Of a stretch of 64,000 bases of DNA, positions 9,411-19,226 are shown piece by piece. The translations under genes were made by a program, and so were the position numbers. This DNA is from Rhodococcus sp. X156 (GTDB lineage: Bacteria; Actinomycetota; Actinomycetes; Mycobacteriales; Mycobacteriaceae). The stretch lies in assembly GCF_004006015.1 (NCBI RefSeq), contig NZ_CP034766.1:1397001-1461000 (forward strand), given 5' to 3'. Under the pieces are notes generated by a model. The model did no database searches. It saw only the letters and a program-made list of their open reading frames with translations, and was not told the origin of the DNA. Position 1 is the stretch's first letter. The number at the start of each line of letters is the position of its first letter.

Positions 9411-10301
9411 TTAACGCAACGGGGTGTCGAGATGATCAACCTCGATCACTCGACCCCCTTGCTGGGAGAGAACCCAGGTGCTGCCCTTTCGATTTCGGGA
9501 AGGGGGGAGGCCCACCTGGTCCCGCGCGGACAGCCAGTGCAGCAGGCCGGGGATGGCATCACCCTGGCTGCAGACGACGGGGGTCGTCGGCAGCTCGGCG
9601 ATCTCCAGCAACCGCTTCTCGGCCAGCGCGGGGTCGGACTCGAACGCCTTGTCGGACAGGGCCGGCTCGGTGAGGACGGGCACGCCGAGGGCGTCGGCCA
9701 GCGGCTGCACGGTCTGCACGCACCGCACCAGGTCCGCGGCGTGCACCTCGGTGGCGCCGAAGGCCCGCAGGATCGGCACCAGCGCCGCTGCCTGCTGCCT
9801 GCCCACCGGTTCCAGCGGCCGCAGCCGGTCGTCTCCCTGGAACTGCTTGCGCGAGCCGGCCTTGGCGTGGCGCACCAGCAACAGGGTGGTGGTGTCGACC
9901 GGGCGCTCGGCGAACTGGTCGAGCACCCGTGCGTCGAAGGAGTAGCTGGCCAGCCGCCGGGCGTGCGGCAGGCTCAGCCAGCGCAGCTCGTCCACCTCGT
10001 CGTTGACCTGGAACTGCCCGCCCAGCACCCGGGCGGCCCAGTAGGTGACCACCTTCGGGCGGCCGTCGGTCCGGTAGGAGATGGTGCCGACGTACCGACC
10101 CAGGGCCACCCGCAGCCCGGTCTCCTCGGCCACCTCCCGGACCGCGGCGGTGGTGGCGTGCTCCCCGGGGTCCAGCTTGCCCTTGGGCAGCGACCAGTCG
10201 TCGTAGCGCGGGCGGTGCACCACGGCGACCTCCAGCGCGCCACCGGGGTCTCGGCGCCACACCACCGCGCCAGCGGCCCTGATCGGCTCCTCCACGCTCA
10301 T
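9411..10301 (-). CDS. mutT1: Two-domain Nudix hydrolase / histidine phosphatase (MutT1 type)
   Basis: 296 aa. The N-terminal Nudix domain carries the full Nudix box (GX5EX7REVAEETGL, about residues 40-62). The C-terminal domain is a SixA-like histidine phosphatase with [15 protein letters not shown] near 136. The mycobacterial counterpart Rv2985 hydrolyses 8-oxo-GTP/dGTP and diadenosine polyphosphates. It starts with ATG at 10301 inside the ppk stop codon (ATGA overlap), so it is translationally coupled to ppk. Same order as in Mycobacterium. Confidence 0.95.
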   Translation of the reverse strand: MSVEEPIRAAGAVVWRRDPGGALEVAVVHRPRYDDWSLPKGKLDPGEHATTAAVREVAEETGLRVALGRYVGTISYRTDGRPKVVTYWAARVLGGQFQVNDEVDELRWLSLPHARRLASYSFDARVLDQFAERPVDTTTLLLVRHAKAGSRKQFQGDDRLRPLEPVGRQQAAALVPILRAFGATEVHAADLVRCVQTVQPLADALGVPVLTEPALSDKAFESDPALAEKRLLEIAELPTTPVVCSQGDAIPGLLHWLSARDQVGLPPSRNRKGSTWVLSQQGGRVIEVDHLDTPLR

Positions 10302-12562
10302 CCGGCGGCCCCGTGGCGTCGCATGAGCTCCACCTGGTAGTCGCGGACCTGCTCGCCGGAGGCCGGGGCGGCCACCCACTCGCCGTCGGGACGCATCACC
10401 CAGCACCGGGTGGCGGGGTCCAGCGCGTCGTCGAAGACCGCCTCGAGCTCCTTGGTCAGCCGCGGGTCGGTCACCTGCACCATCACCTCCACCCGCCGGT
10501 CGAGGTTGCGGTGCATCATGTCGGCGCTGCCGATCCAGAACTCGTTGCCGCCGAGGAAGTGCATCACCCGGGAGTGCTCCAGGAAGCGGCCCAGGATGCT
10601 GCGCACGGTGATGTTCTCGCTGAGGCCGGGCACCCCGGGCTTGAGGGTGCAGATGCCCCGCACCACCACGTCCACCGAGACGCCGGCCTGCGAGGCGCGG
10701 TAGAGGGCGTCCACCACCTGCTCGTCCACCAGGGCGTTGGCCTTGAGCCGGATGCCGGCGGGCTCCCCCCGGCGGGCGTGCTCGATCTCGGCGTCGATGC
10801 GCTCGATGATGCCGCGGCGCACCCCGTACGGCGCCACCAGCAGGTTGCGGTAGGTGCGCTGGCGGGAGTAGCCGGTGAGGGAGTTGAACAGCTCGGTGAG
10901 GTCGCGGCCGATTTCCGGGGACGCGGTGAGCAGGCCGATGTCCTCGTAGAGCCGGGCGGTCTTGGGGTTGTAGTTGCCGGTGCCCAGGTGGGAGTAGCGC
11001 CGGATGGTGGTGCCCTCGCGCCGCACCACCAGGCAGATCTTGCAGTGCGTCTTCAGGCCCACCAGCCCGTAGACCACGTGCACCCCGGCCTGCTCCAGCT
11101 TGCGCGCCCACTTGATGTTGGCCTGCTCGTCGAAGCGGGCCTTGATCTCCACCAGCGCCACCACCTGCTTGCCGGCCTCCGCGGCGTCCACCAGGGCGTC
11201 CACGATGGGGGAGTCGCCAGAGGTGCGGTAGAGGGTCTGCTTGATGGCCAGCACCTGCGGGTCGGCGGCGGCCTGCTCCACGAAGCGCTGCACGCTGGTG
11301 GAGAACGAGTCGTAGGGGTGGTGCACCAGCACGTCGCCCTCGCGCAGGGTGGGGAAGACGCTCTTGGGGGTCTCCCGCTCGCCGAAGGCCGGGTGGGTGG
11401 CCGGCACGAACGGTGCGTCCTTGAGGTGCGGTCGGTCCACCCCGTAGATCTGCATGAGGCTGGTGAGGTCCAGCAGCCCGGGCACCTCGACCACGTCGCG
11501 CGGGTTTACGTCCAGCTCGCGCAGCAGCAGCTCGAGCATGTGCTCGGTCATGTCGTCGGCGACCTCCAGGCGCACCGGCGAGCCGAACCGGCGGCGAGCG
11601 AGCTCACGCTCCAGGGCCTGCAGCAGGTCCTCGTCCCGGTCCTCCTCCACCTCGAAGTCGGCGTTGCGGGTGATCCGGAAGGCGTGGTGCTCCACCACCT
11701 CCATGCCCGGGAACAGCGCGTCCAGGTGCGCCGAGATCAGCGCCTCCAGCGGCAGGAAGACGTCCTCGGCCAGGCGCACCCGCACGAAGCGGTCCACGTT
11801 GTCGGGCACCTTCACCCGGGCGAAGCGCTCGCCGCCGGACTGCACGTCGCGCACCGTCACCGCGAGGTTGAGGGAGAGCCCGCTGATGTAGGGGAAGGGG
11901 TGGGCGGGGTCGACGGCCAGCGGGGTGATCACGGGGAAGAGCTGCTCGCGGAAGTAGTGCGACAGGCGGGCGCGGGGCTCCTCCTCGAGGTCGTCCCAGC
12001 CGACGATGGCCACGCCCTCCTTGGCCAGCCCCGGCTGCACCTCGTCCAGGAAGACCCGGGCGTGCTTCTCCGCCAGCTCCTGGGTGCGCTCGGCGACCAT
12101 GGCCAGCTGCTCGCGGGGGGACAGGCCGTCGGCCGAGCGCACGGACAGGCCGGTCTCGTCCCGGCGCTTCAGCCCGGCCACCCGCACCATGTAGAACTCG
12201 TCGAGGTTGGAGGCGAAGATCGACAGGAACTTGGCGCGCTCCAGCAGCGGGATGGAGGGGTCCTCGGCCAGGGCGAGGACCCGGGAGTTGAAGTCCAGCC
12301 AGCTGAGCTCTCGGTTGGCGTAGCGGTGGGCGGGCAGGTCGGTGGCCTGGGCCCGGCGGGGCGTGACCGCGGGCGGCGCGGTGGGCAGGCCCCGGTGCAC
12401 GGCGGCGATGCCACCGTCGGCGTCGGCGGTGCCGTCGACCACTGCGGTGCCGTCGACCACGGTGGCGGTCTCCGGGTCGGTCGCGGGGTCACCGTCCGGG
12501 CCGCTGCTGGGGGGGACGTTCGAACCGGTGCTGGTCTCTGCGGTGCTCACACAGGACATCAT
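10298..12562 (-). CDS. ppk: Polyphosphate kinase 1
   Basis: 754 aa as drawn. Ppk1 reversibly polymerises the gamma-phosphate of ATP into polyphosphate at the membrane. The N-terminal segment [16 protein letters not shown] begins near residue 77. The autophosphorylated histidine lies in [21 protein letters not shown] near residue 525. The first 70 or so residues are low-complexity (repeats of VVDGTA) and the exact start is uncertain: ATG at 12562 or 12559. Downstream coupling is to mutT1. Confidence 0.96.
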   Translation of the reverse strand: MMSCVSTAETSTGSNVPPSSGPDGDPATDPETATVVDGTAVVDGTADADGGIAAVHRGLPTAPPAVTPRRAQATDLPAHRYANRELSWLDFNSRVLALAEDPSIPLLERAKFLSIFASNLDEFYMVRVAGLKRRDETGLSVRSADGLSPREQLAMVAERTQELAEKHARVFLDEVQPGLAKEGVAIVGWDDLEEEPRARLSHYFREQLFPVITPLAVDPAHPFPYISGLSLNLAVTVRDVQSGGERFARVKVPDNVDRFVRVRLAEDVFLPLEALISAHLDALFPGMEVVEHHAFRITRNADFEVEEDRDEDLLQALERELARRRFGSPVRLEVADDMTEHMLELLLRELDVNPRDVVEVPGLLDLTSLMQIYGVDRPHLKDAPFVPATHPAFGERETPKSVFPTLREGDVLVHHPYDSFSTSVQRFVEQAAADPQVLAIKQTLYRTSGDSPIVDALVDAAEAGKQVVALVEIKARFDEQANIKWARKLEQAGVHVVYGLVGLKTHCKICLVVRREGTTIRRYSHLGTGNYNPKTARLYEDIGLLTASPEIGRDLTELFNSLTGYSRQRTYRNLLVAPYGVRRGIIERIDAEIEHARRGEPAGIRLKANALVDEQVVDALYRASQAGVSVDVVVRGICTLKPGVPGLSENITVRSILGRFLEHSRVMHFLGGNEFWIGSADMMHRNLDRRVEVMVQVTDPRLTKELEAVFDDALDPATRCWVMRPDGEWVAAPASGEQVRDYQVELMRRHGAAG

Positions 12563-12636
12563 CCCCCATTGCTACCGGGGACGGCGGCGGTCACCGGGGC
12601 GCTCGGATCCCTCGGGGGGCTGGCGCCCCGGGTCGC

Positions 12637-13473
12637 TCAGCCGGGCAGGGCCGCCGGGGCCGTGGTCACCAGCACCACCTCGCCGGCGGTGTTGCGGTGC
12701 ACCCGCACCCGCTGGCCGGTGCGCAGCTGGCGCCAGCCGCCCAGGGCTGCGGCGGTGGGCGGGCAGGTGATGGTGCTGCCCTGGTCCCCGCGGACCACCA
12801 GCGCGCTGTCCGGCGCGTCCTGCACCGTGCCCGCGGTTCCCATGGCGTCGAGCACGGCGGCGGTGGCGGGCCCGACGCCCAGCCGCAGCGCCGCGGCGAG
12901 GTCCGTCACGGTGTCCACGTCGCAGCGCAGGCCCGGCCACCCGGGGGCGAGCGAGGTGGCGCCGGAGCAGGAGTGCGCGGCGGCCGAACCGGGGCCGAAG
13001 CGGGCGTTCAGCTCCACCCCGGTGGTGTGCAGCAGCGTGGTGCCGGTGCCGCTGCGGTCGGCGACGAAGCAGCGCAGGTGACCGGCGGCGGCGTCCAGGG
13101 CGGCGGCCAGCTCGGCGGGGCGAAGGGCCGGCAGGTCGGCCTGCAGCGCCACCAGCGGGCGGTGCGGGATCGTGGCGGCAGCGTGGGCGAGGGCGGGGTT
13201 GAGGCCGTCCACGTCGGGGTCGGCCAGCACCGCTGCACCCCACCGCACGGCGGTGGCGGCCACGGCGTCGTCCCGGGTGACCACGTGCACGCCGGCCACC
13301 TGCGGGGTGCGGGCGACGGCGGAGAGCGTGTCGGCGAGCATGGCCAGCACCAGGTCGCGGCGCCGGACGTCGGGCACCGCCTCGGCCAGGCGGCTCTTGG
13401 CGTTGAGGAGGTCCTTCACGGCCAGCACCACGTGGACGCCCGCGGCGGAGGGGGTGGCAGTGGGGGAGGACAC
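12637..13473 (-). CDS. cofC: 2-phospho-L-lactate/phosphoenolpyruvate guanylyltransferase with a C-terminal extension
   Basis: 278 aa. Residues about 13-210 match CofC of coenzyme F420 synthesis, which forms the GTP-derived activated intermediate of the F420 side chain: HVVLAVKDLLNAKSRLA, LADPDVDGLNPAL, VALQADLPALRPAEL and CDVDTVTDLAAA. The mycobacterial protein (Rv2983, in the same position between ppk and gpsA) is 214 aa. Here about 65 more residues follow (from GTAGTVQDAPDSALVV), with alternating small and hydrophobic residues resembling a small beta-barrel. The start is GTG at 13473, followed by SSPTATPSAAG. Confidence 0.9.
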   Translation of the reverse strand: MSSPTATPSAAGVHVVLAVKDLLNAKSRLAEAVPDVRRRDLVLAMLADTLSAVARTPQVAGVHVVTRDDAVAATAVRWGAAVLADPDVDGLNPALAHAAATIPHRPLVALQADLPALRPAELAAALDAAAGHLRCFVADRSGTGTTLLHTTGVELNARFGPGSAAAHSCSGATSLAPGWPGLRCDVDTVTDLAAALRLGVGPATAAVLDAMGTAGTVQDAPDSALVVRGDQGSTITCPPTAAALGGWRQLRTGQRVRVHRNTAGEVVLVTTAPAALPG

Positions 13474-13570
13474 GGCTTGATCCTGCCAGCCGCAGGTCGC
13501 CGGAGCGGTTAGGCCATGATGGTCTGCCGGGCAGGACCGAGGCAGCAGACGTTTCAGGACAGGGGTTCGA

Positions 13571-14569
13571 GTGGCGCGAGTGGCCGTGCTGGGTGCGGGT
13601 TCGTGGGGCACCACCTTTGCCAAGGTGCTGGCCGACGCGGGCAGCGACGTGACGCTGTGGGCGCGCCGGCCCGAGGTCGCCCGCCAGGTGCAGGAGCAGC
13701 GGCGCAACGCCGACTACCTGCCCGGCGTGACGCTGCCGGACACCCTGTGCGCCACCTCCGACGCCCGAGCCGCCCTCGACGGAGCCGACATCGTGGCGCT
13801 GGCCGTGCCCGCGCAGTCGCTGCGGGAGAACCTGGTGGGGTGGACCGACGGCCTTCCGGCGCACGCGACGCTGCTGTCGCTGGCCAAGGGCGTGGAGCTG
13901 GGCACCCTGCAGCGGATGACCGAGGTGGTGCGCGAGGTGACCGGGGCGGCCGCCGACCGGGTGGCGGTGCTGTCCGGGCCGAACCTGGCCCGCGAGATCG
14001 CGCTGGAGCAGCCCACCGCCACCGTGATCGCCTGCCTGGACCACGAGCGGGCGGTGGCCGTGCAGCAGGCGTGCACCAGCTGGTACTTCCGCCCGTACAC
14101 CAACACCGACGTGCTGGGCTGCGAGCTGGCCGGGGCCTACAAGAACGTCATCGCGCTGGCCTGCGGGATGGCCGTGGGCATGGGGATGGGGGAGAACTCC
14201 CTGGCCAGCATCATCACCCGCGGCCTGGCCGAGACCACCCGCCTGGGCGTCGCGCTCGGTGCGGAGCCCGCCACCTTCGCCGGGCTGGCCGGGATGGGTG
14301 ACCTGGTGGCCACCTGCTCGTCCACGCTGTCGCGCAACCGCACCTTCGGGGCGCGGCTGGGGGCGGGGGAGTCGCTGGAACAGGCGCAGCTGGCCACCAA
14401 GGGCCAGGTCGCCGAGGGCGTCAAGAGCTGCTCGGCCATCACCGAGCTGGCCGCGCGACACTCGGTGGACGTGCCCATCGCCGCCGGGGTGCACCGGGTG
14501 TGCCACGACGGGCTCAGCGTGCAGGTGCTGGCCTCCCAGCTGCTCGGCCGCAGGACCAAGCCGGAATGA
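13571..14569 (+). CDS. gpsA: NAD(P)-dependent glycerol-3-phosphate dehydrogenase
   Basis: 332 aa cytosolic enzyme reducing dihydroxyacetone phosphate to glycerol-3-phosphate for phospholipids. The N-terminal fingerprint [18 protein letters not shown] is at residues 4-21. The catalytic-lysine region [18 protein letters not shown] lies near 188, and [12 protein letters not shown] near 240. GTG start at 13571. Its stop overlaps the ATG of the next gene by 4 bp. Confidence 0.97.
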   Translation: MARVAVLGAGSWGTTFAKVLADAGSDVTLWARRPEVARQVQEQRRNADYLPGVTLPDTLCATSDARAALDGADIVALAVPAQSLRENLVGWTDGLPAHATLLSLAKGVELGTLQRMTEVVREVTGAAADRVAVLSGPNLAREIALEQPTATVIACLDHERAVAVQQACTSWYFRPYTNTDVLGCELAGAYKNVIALACGMAVGMGMGENSLASIITRGLAETTRLGVALGAEPATFAGLAGMGDLVATCSSTLSRNRTFGARLGAGESLEQAQLATKGQVAEGVKSCSAITELAARHSVDVPIAAGVHRVCHDGLSVQVLASQLLGRRTKPE

Positions 14570-15699
14570 GCACCCCCGAGCAGGGCCTGGGCGACTCCAC
14601 CCGCTGCGTGCGCGCCGGGGTGGCCCCCGGGGCGCCGGGCGAGCCGATCATGCCGGGACCGGTGCTGGCCGCCCCGTACCACCTCAGCGCCGACGAGGGC
14701 AGCGAGAGCGACTTCTACGCGCGCAACTCCAACCCCACCTGGCGGGGGCTGGAGCTGGCGCTGAGCCAGCTGGAGGGCGAGGGCTCGCCGGAGGTCGGTG
14801 CGGCGGTGTTCGGCACGGGGATGTCGGCCATCACCGTGCTGATGCGCACCGTGCTGCGGCCCGGGGACGTGCTGGTGATGCCCTCGGACGGGTACTACCT
14901 GGCGCGGGCGTACGCCGCGGAGAAGCTGGTGCCCCAGGGCATCGAGGTGCGCGAGGTGGACACCCCGGCGATGGTGGAGGCAGTGGCTGGGGCACGGCTG
15001 GTGCTGGCCGAGTCGCCGTCCAACCCGGGTCTGGACGTGGTGGACCTGCGCGCGCTGAGCGCCGCCTGCCGGCGGGCGGGAGCCCTGCTGGCGGTGGACA
15101 ACACCACGGCCACCCCGCTGGGCCAGCTGCCGCTGCAGCTGGGCGCCGACGTGGTGGTGGCCAGCGGCACCAAGGCACTCTCCGGGCACAGCGACCTGCT
15201 GATGGGCTACCTGGCCACCGCTGACGCCGAGCTGCTCGGGCAGGTCTACCGCGAGCGGACGATGTCCGGGGTGGTGCTGGGACCGTTCGAGGCGTGGCTG
15301 GCCCACCGCAGCATCGGCAGTGCCGCGCTGCGGCTGGACCGCCAGGGCACCAACGCGGCGGCGCTGGCCGAGCTGCTGGTGCGCCACCCGGCCGTGACCG
15401 ACGTCCGCTGGCCGGGCCTGGCTGACGATCCTGCGCACGCGGTGGCCGCCACCCAGATGAGCCGGTTCGGCGGGTTGGTGCGCGGCGTGCTGCCCTCGGC
15501 GGAGGCGGTGCACGCACTGGTGGCGGCCAGCGAGCTGACCACCCTGGCCACCAGCTTCGGCGGGCTGCACACCACCATCGACCGGCGGGCCCGCTGGGGT
15601 GATGACGTGGCACCGGGGTTCTTCCGGCTCTCCTGCGGCATCGAGGACACCGACGACCTGGTCCGCGACCTCACCCAGGCGCTGGACTCGCTGCGCTAG
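14566..15699 (+). CDS. Cystathionine gamma-lyase/synthase-type PLP enzyme
   Basis: 377 aa fold-type I PLP enzyme of the Cys/Met metabolism family. The PLP lysine is in [17 protein letters not shown] (near residue 205). TRCVRAGV near the N-terminus, [12 protein letters not shown] near 85 and [14 protein letters not shown] near 147 are family features. It is coupled to gpsA by an ATGA overlap. Whether it cleaves cystathionine or makes it cannot be settled from sequence. Confidence 0.9.
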   Translation: MSTPEQGLGDSTRCVRAGVAPGAPGEPIMPGPVLAAPYHLSADEGSESDFYARNSNPTWRGLELALSQLEGEGSPEVGAAVFGTGMSAITVLMRTVLRPGDVLVMPSDGYYLARAYAAEKLVPQGIEVREVDTPAMVEAVAGARLVLAESPSNPGLDVVDLRALSAACRRAGALLAVDNTTATPLGQLPLQLGADVVVASGTKALSGHSDLLMGYLATADAELLGQVYRERTMSGVVLGPFEAWLAHRSIGSAALRLDRQGTNAAALAELLVRHPAVTDVRWPGLADDPAHAVAATQMSRFGGLVRGVLPSAEAVHALVAASELTTLATSFGGLHTTIDRRARWGDDVAPGFFRLSCGIEDTDDLVRDLTQALDSLR

Positions 15700-15711
15700 T
15701 CCGGTGCAGGG

Positions 15712-16359
15712 CTAGCCCCGGTCCCTGACGTGCGCGGGCACGGCGGCCTCCACCGGCAGCAGGGCACACGGCTGCGGCTCGCCCCAGCTCTGGGTCACGG
15801 GCAGCACCCCGGCCCAGGCTGTGCCCGCCTCGACGTCGGCGTCGTCGTCCACCGGGGGCCCCTGGCGCACCTTGACGCTGGCCTCGCTGGTGTCGATGGC
15901 CAGCACGGCCGTGGCGGCGAGCTCTTTGGCGGAGGGGCCGCGGGCGTGCTCCCACGAGCCGGGCGTCACGTGCTCCACCAGGGCGCGCAGGGCGGCCAGC
16001 TTCTCCTGCGGGTCGGTCACCGGGCGGGCCTCGGCGTGCAGGACGGCGCTGCGGTAGTTGGCGGAGTGGTGGAACACCGAGCGGGCGTAGACCAGGCCGT
16101 CGAGCAGGGTGACGGTGAGGCAGACCCGGTGGCCGGCGGCGGCGCGCAGGCTCGGGGCGCCGGTGGAGGCGTGCACGTAGACCGTGTCGCCCACGCGGCC
16201 GTAGGTGGTGGGCAGCACCAGGGGAGCACCGTCGACCACCACGCCCAGGTGGGCGACCAGGCCGGCGTCGAGCACGGCGTGCAGGTCGGCCCGGTCGGTG
16301 CGGGCCCGCGCGGACTTGCGGACGGTGCTGCGCGGGGTCGGCGAGAGCTCGGGGGACAT
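15712..16359 (-). CDS. Pyridoxamine 5'-phosphate oxidase-like flavin protein (NimA-related)
   Basis: 215 aa. Split-barrel FMN-binding protein: LDAGLVAHLGVVVDGAPLVLP near residue 30, GDTVYVHASTGAPSLRAA near 58, and SVFHHSANYRSAVLHAEAR near 95. The HHSxNYRSAV motif is typical of 5-nitroimidazole-resistance-related (NimA-like) proteins, which act as small-molecule flavin reductases. The actual substrate is unknown. ATG at 16359; the gene above it on the same strand ends about 45 bp upstream. Confidence 0.85.
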   Translation of the reverse strand: MSPELSPTPRSTVRKSARARTDRADLHAVLDAGLVAHLGVVVDGAPLVLPTTYGRVGDTVYVHASTGAPSLRAAAGHRVCLTVTLLDGLVYARSVFHHSANYRSAVLHAEARPVTDPQEKLAALRALVEHVTPGSWEHARGPSAKELAATAVLAIDTSEASVKVRQGPPVDDDADVEAGTAWAGVLPVTQSWGEPQPCALLPVEAAVPAHVRDRG

Positions 16360-16402
16360 GCGCACGATCCTCGCACCCGAGGGCGGTGGGCTGCGACGGG
16401 TT

Positions 16403-17566
16403 TCAGCGCGGCAGGGCGGCGCAGAGCTGGTCGATCTCGTCGGTGGTGTTGTAGTAGTGCACGGAGGCGCGCACCAGGTCCTGCTGGGCGTGCGGGTCGA
16501 ACCGGGAGTTGGCCGCGGTGGTGACGCTGGTGTTGATCCCCGCCCGGCGCAGCTGTGCCGAGACGTCGGCCGAGGCGGCGTCGTGCACGCTGAAGGTGAC
16601 GATGCCGCAGAGCCGCTCGCCGCGGTCGTGCACCTGGACGTGGGGGAGCTCGCGCAGCCGCTCGCGCAGCGTGGCGGCCACGGTGGTGATGCGTTCGGCG
16701 ATGGCGGGCAGGCCCCACTGCAGGGCGTGGTCCACGGCGACGCCGAGGCCGATCTTTCCGGCGACGTTGCCCTCCCAGGTCTCGAAGCGGCGGGCACCGG
16801 GAGCGACCGTGAAGGTGTCGGGACCGGTCCAGGACGCGGAGTGCAGGTCGAGGAACGGCGGCTGGAGCCGGTCGGCGAGGGACTCGGCGACGTAGAGGAA
16901 CCCGGTTCCCCGCGGGCCGCGGAGGAACTTGCGGCCGGTGGCCGAGAGCATGTCGCAGCCGAGCGTGCGGACGTCCAGGGGCAGCTGACCGGCGGACTGG
17001 CAGGCGTCGAGCAGGAAGGGGACCCCGGCGGCGCGGGTGAGCGTGCCGATGCCCTCGGCGGGGTTGACCAGGCCGCCGTGGGTGGGCACGTGGGTGACGG
17101 CGACCAGCTTGACGGTGCTGTCCAGCCGCTCGGCCAGGTCGGTCAGGTCGACCTGGCCGTGCTCGTCGTCGGCCAGGACCTCGATGCGCGCCCCCGTCCG
17201 CTGGGCGACCTGGAGCAGCGCCAGCGCGTTGCTGGCGTACTCCGCGGTGCTGGTGAGGATGCGGTCGCCGGGGGAGAAGGACAGCGAGTAGAACGCCATG
17301 TCCCACGCCCGGGTGGCGTTCTCCACCAGCGCGACCTCGGTGTCGGCGCAGCCGAGCAGCTCGGCCACCGCGGAGTAGGTGTGTGCGGTGGCCTCCGCCG
17401 CCTGTGCCGCGGCCTCGTACCCGCCGATGCGTGCCTCCAGCCGCAGGTGGTCGATGACCGCCTCGGTGACGGCGTCCGGGGGCAGCGCGGCACCGGCGTT
17501 GTTGAGGTGCGCCACCTCGCGGCAGCCTGAGGTCTCGCGACGGGCGCGATCGACGTCCAGCGGCAT
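16403..17566 (-). CDS. Class V aminotransferase / cysteine-desulfurase-like PLP enzyme
   Basis: 387 aa. AHLNNAGAALPP near residue 19 and LLDACQSAGQLPLDV near 190 are family features, and the PLP lysine lies in SATGRKFLRGPRGTGFLYV near 212. It resembles isopenicillin-N-epimerase/EgtE-type members of class V. No desulfurase partner (SufU, IscU) is nearby, so a role in Fe-S assembly is not supported. ATG at 17566, after MPLDVDRARR alignment; its SD is weak. Confidence 0.85.
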   Translation of the reverse strand: MPLDVDRARRETSGCREVAHLNNAGAALPPDAVTEAVIDHLRLEARIGGYEAAAQAAEATAHTYSAVAELLGCADTEVALVENATRAWDMAFYSLSFSPGDRILTSTAEYASNALALLQVAQRTGARIEVLADDEHGQVDLTDLAERLDSTVKLVAVTHVPTHGGLVNPAEGIGTLTRAAGVPFLLDACQSAGQLPLDVRTLGCDMLSATGRKFLRGPRGTGFLYVAESLADRLQPPFLDLHSASWTGPDTFTVAPGARRFETWEGNVAGKIGLGVAVDHALQWGLPAIAERITTVAATLRERLRELPHVQVHDRGERLCGIVTFSVHDAASADVSAQLRRAGINTSVTTAANSRFDPHAQQDLVRASVHYYNTTDEIDQLCAALPR

Positions 17567-17580
17567 GACCAGGACCTTAG

Positions 17581-19061
17581 CTAGAAGGGTGGTGGGTCGG
17601 CGCTGGCGGTGACGAGGTGGTGCGCAGCCGGGTGGGTGGCCTGGCCACGGTTGTGGTCGTCCCCGTCGGTGTTGTCCCCGTCGATGTCGTGGTGGGTGGG
17701 GACGTGGTGCAGGAAGTCGTGACGCTCGGCGCCGGTGAGGTGGTCCTCGGACGGTGGCGGCAGGTGGTGTGGGTCGCCGGGGACGGTGTCGTGGGTGGTG
17801 CCGGTGGGGCTGGTCCAGCGCATGACGGCGCCGCGTTGGGGCTGCACGGTCCAGTCGCCGTGGGTCTTGAGGCGGTGGTGCCAGCGGCACAGGCACTGCA
17901 GGTTGGTGGCCACGGTGAGCCCACCAGCGGCGGGGTTGGAGTGGTGGAAGGGCTCGACGTGGTCGAGGTCGCAGCGGGCGGCGGGCACCGCGCAGCCGGG
18001 GAAGCGGCAGTGGCCGTCGCGGGCGCGGACCAGCCGGGCCAGGGCTGCCCCGGGGGTGTAGCGGTGCACGGCTGCGGCGTGGGCGACGGCACCCGCGGGG
18101 GTCGGTGGGTCGGCGGCGATGATGGTGCCGCGGTGGGTGAGCAAGCGCTGCCAGGTGGCGTCGGCGGCCAGGGTGCGCACCACGTCGGCATCAAGCACAC
18201 CCAGCCCGGCCAGCGCCCCGGGCAGGTCGGTGGCACCGGCGAGGGTGGCGGCGTCGATGCTGACCTGCAGCAACACCTGCGGCGTGGCCGGGGCCTGCGG
18301 GGCGCAGGGGCAGCCAGGATCGGTGCAGGTGCAGGCGAGGTGGTCCGCACCCAGGGCGAGGGCGGTGAGGGCGTCGGCGCGGCGCTGGGCGAGGCTGCGG
18401 GGATCGGCGCTGCAGACCGATTGCGCCATCTGCCCCAGCCGGGAGTCCAGCACCGCCCCGTCCACCGCCGGCAGCAGGCCCCACACCGACGCCAGTCCGT
18501 CGGTGTCGGCCCGCACCTGCAGATCTCGGTCGTGGTGAGCGCGCCGGCGGCGCTCGCGCACCCCGTCGGGGTCGACCTCGGCCACGATCCGGTCGAGTGC
18601 TGCCACCAGCCGGGCCCGGGTGAGCTCCCGACCCGGACGCAGCGCGACCTCCAGGATTCGGGCCTCCGCCGCCGCCGCCACCGACTCCTCCAGGACGGTG
18701 GTGCGGTCGGCGATCGCCCGCACCCGGGTGAAGTCCAGCTCCCCGCGGGCGAAGGCCAGCCGGGTCAACGGCAACCGCTCCGCCAGCGCCGCCCCACGTG
18801 CACGAACACCCCCGCCATCGCACGGCTCACCGTCAGGGCGACGCCCACCTCGGCGGCGACGAACTCCCCGACCTGCGCGGCACACACCTGGGCGCGGAGA
18901 TCGTCCTCGCACCGGCGTCGGTACAGCTCCGCCACCGCCGCGAGCTTGCCGGCCGCGTGTGCAGCCTCCGCCCGGGCATGCGCAGCCATCAGCGCCACGA
19001 GCTCCTCGGTGGTGCACGCCCCCGGTCTCGGGTGCTCCGACAACGTCGCTGATTCGAACAT
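17581..19061 (-). pseudogene. DUF222/HNH endonuclease (13E12-type) gene broken by one frameshift
   Basis: The N-terminal 90 codons (19061 down to about 18793: EELVALMAAHARAEAAHAAG, VGVALTVSRAMAGVFVHVG) are in one frame and end at 18765. The remaining about 400 codons (LAERLPLTRLAFARGELDF onward) are in another frame. Adding one G to the GGGG run at 18792-18795 joins them as ...VHVGAALAERLPL..., the usual DUF222 sequence. The C-terminal HNH domain is intact: CRFPGCAVPAARCDLDH, then NLQCLCRWHHRLKTHGDW, followed by a His/Asp-rich tail. DUF222/HNH (13E12-repeat) genes are multicopy in actinomycetes; their function is poorly known. A true null allele or a homopolymer read error are both possible. 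Confidence 0.85.
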
Positions 19062-19069
19062 GTGTTCGA
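19054..19069. promoter_or_regulatory. SOS box (LexA operator) over the start of the DUF222/HNH gene
   Basis: TCGAACATGTGTTCGA is an exact match to the mycobacterial LexA consensus TCGAAC-N4-GTTCGA. The ATG start codon (19061-19059, minus) lies within it. 13E12-family genes are known members of the mycobacterial LexA regulon, so damage-induced expression is likely. Confidence 0.85.
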
Positions 19070-19226
19070 CTTTACCGGCAGGCTCGCGCTGTGGCTAGGG
19101 CGATTCGGGCCACCTTGCGTGACGGAGAGCTGGTGTAGGTGGAGACCGGGGCGGGACTGTCGAAACCCCCGTTCCTGGCGCGCGCCTGGCCACCTCCTGG
19201 GTTACTGCCTGTCATAGTGCGTAACT

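Noticed and set aside
10313-13081. A 922-codon plus-strand open frame opposite ppk and cofC
   Set aside because: Antisense shadow with low-complexity His/Gln/Val/Gly composition; ppk and cofC have full motif sets.
16403-17566. Cysteine desulfurase for Fe-S assembly
   Set aside because: No SufU/IscU or other Suf genes are adjacent, and the sequence is closer to the general class V aminotransferase/epimerase group.
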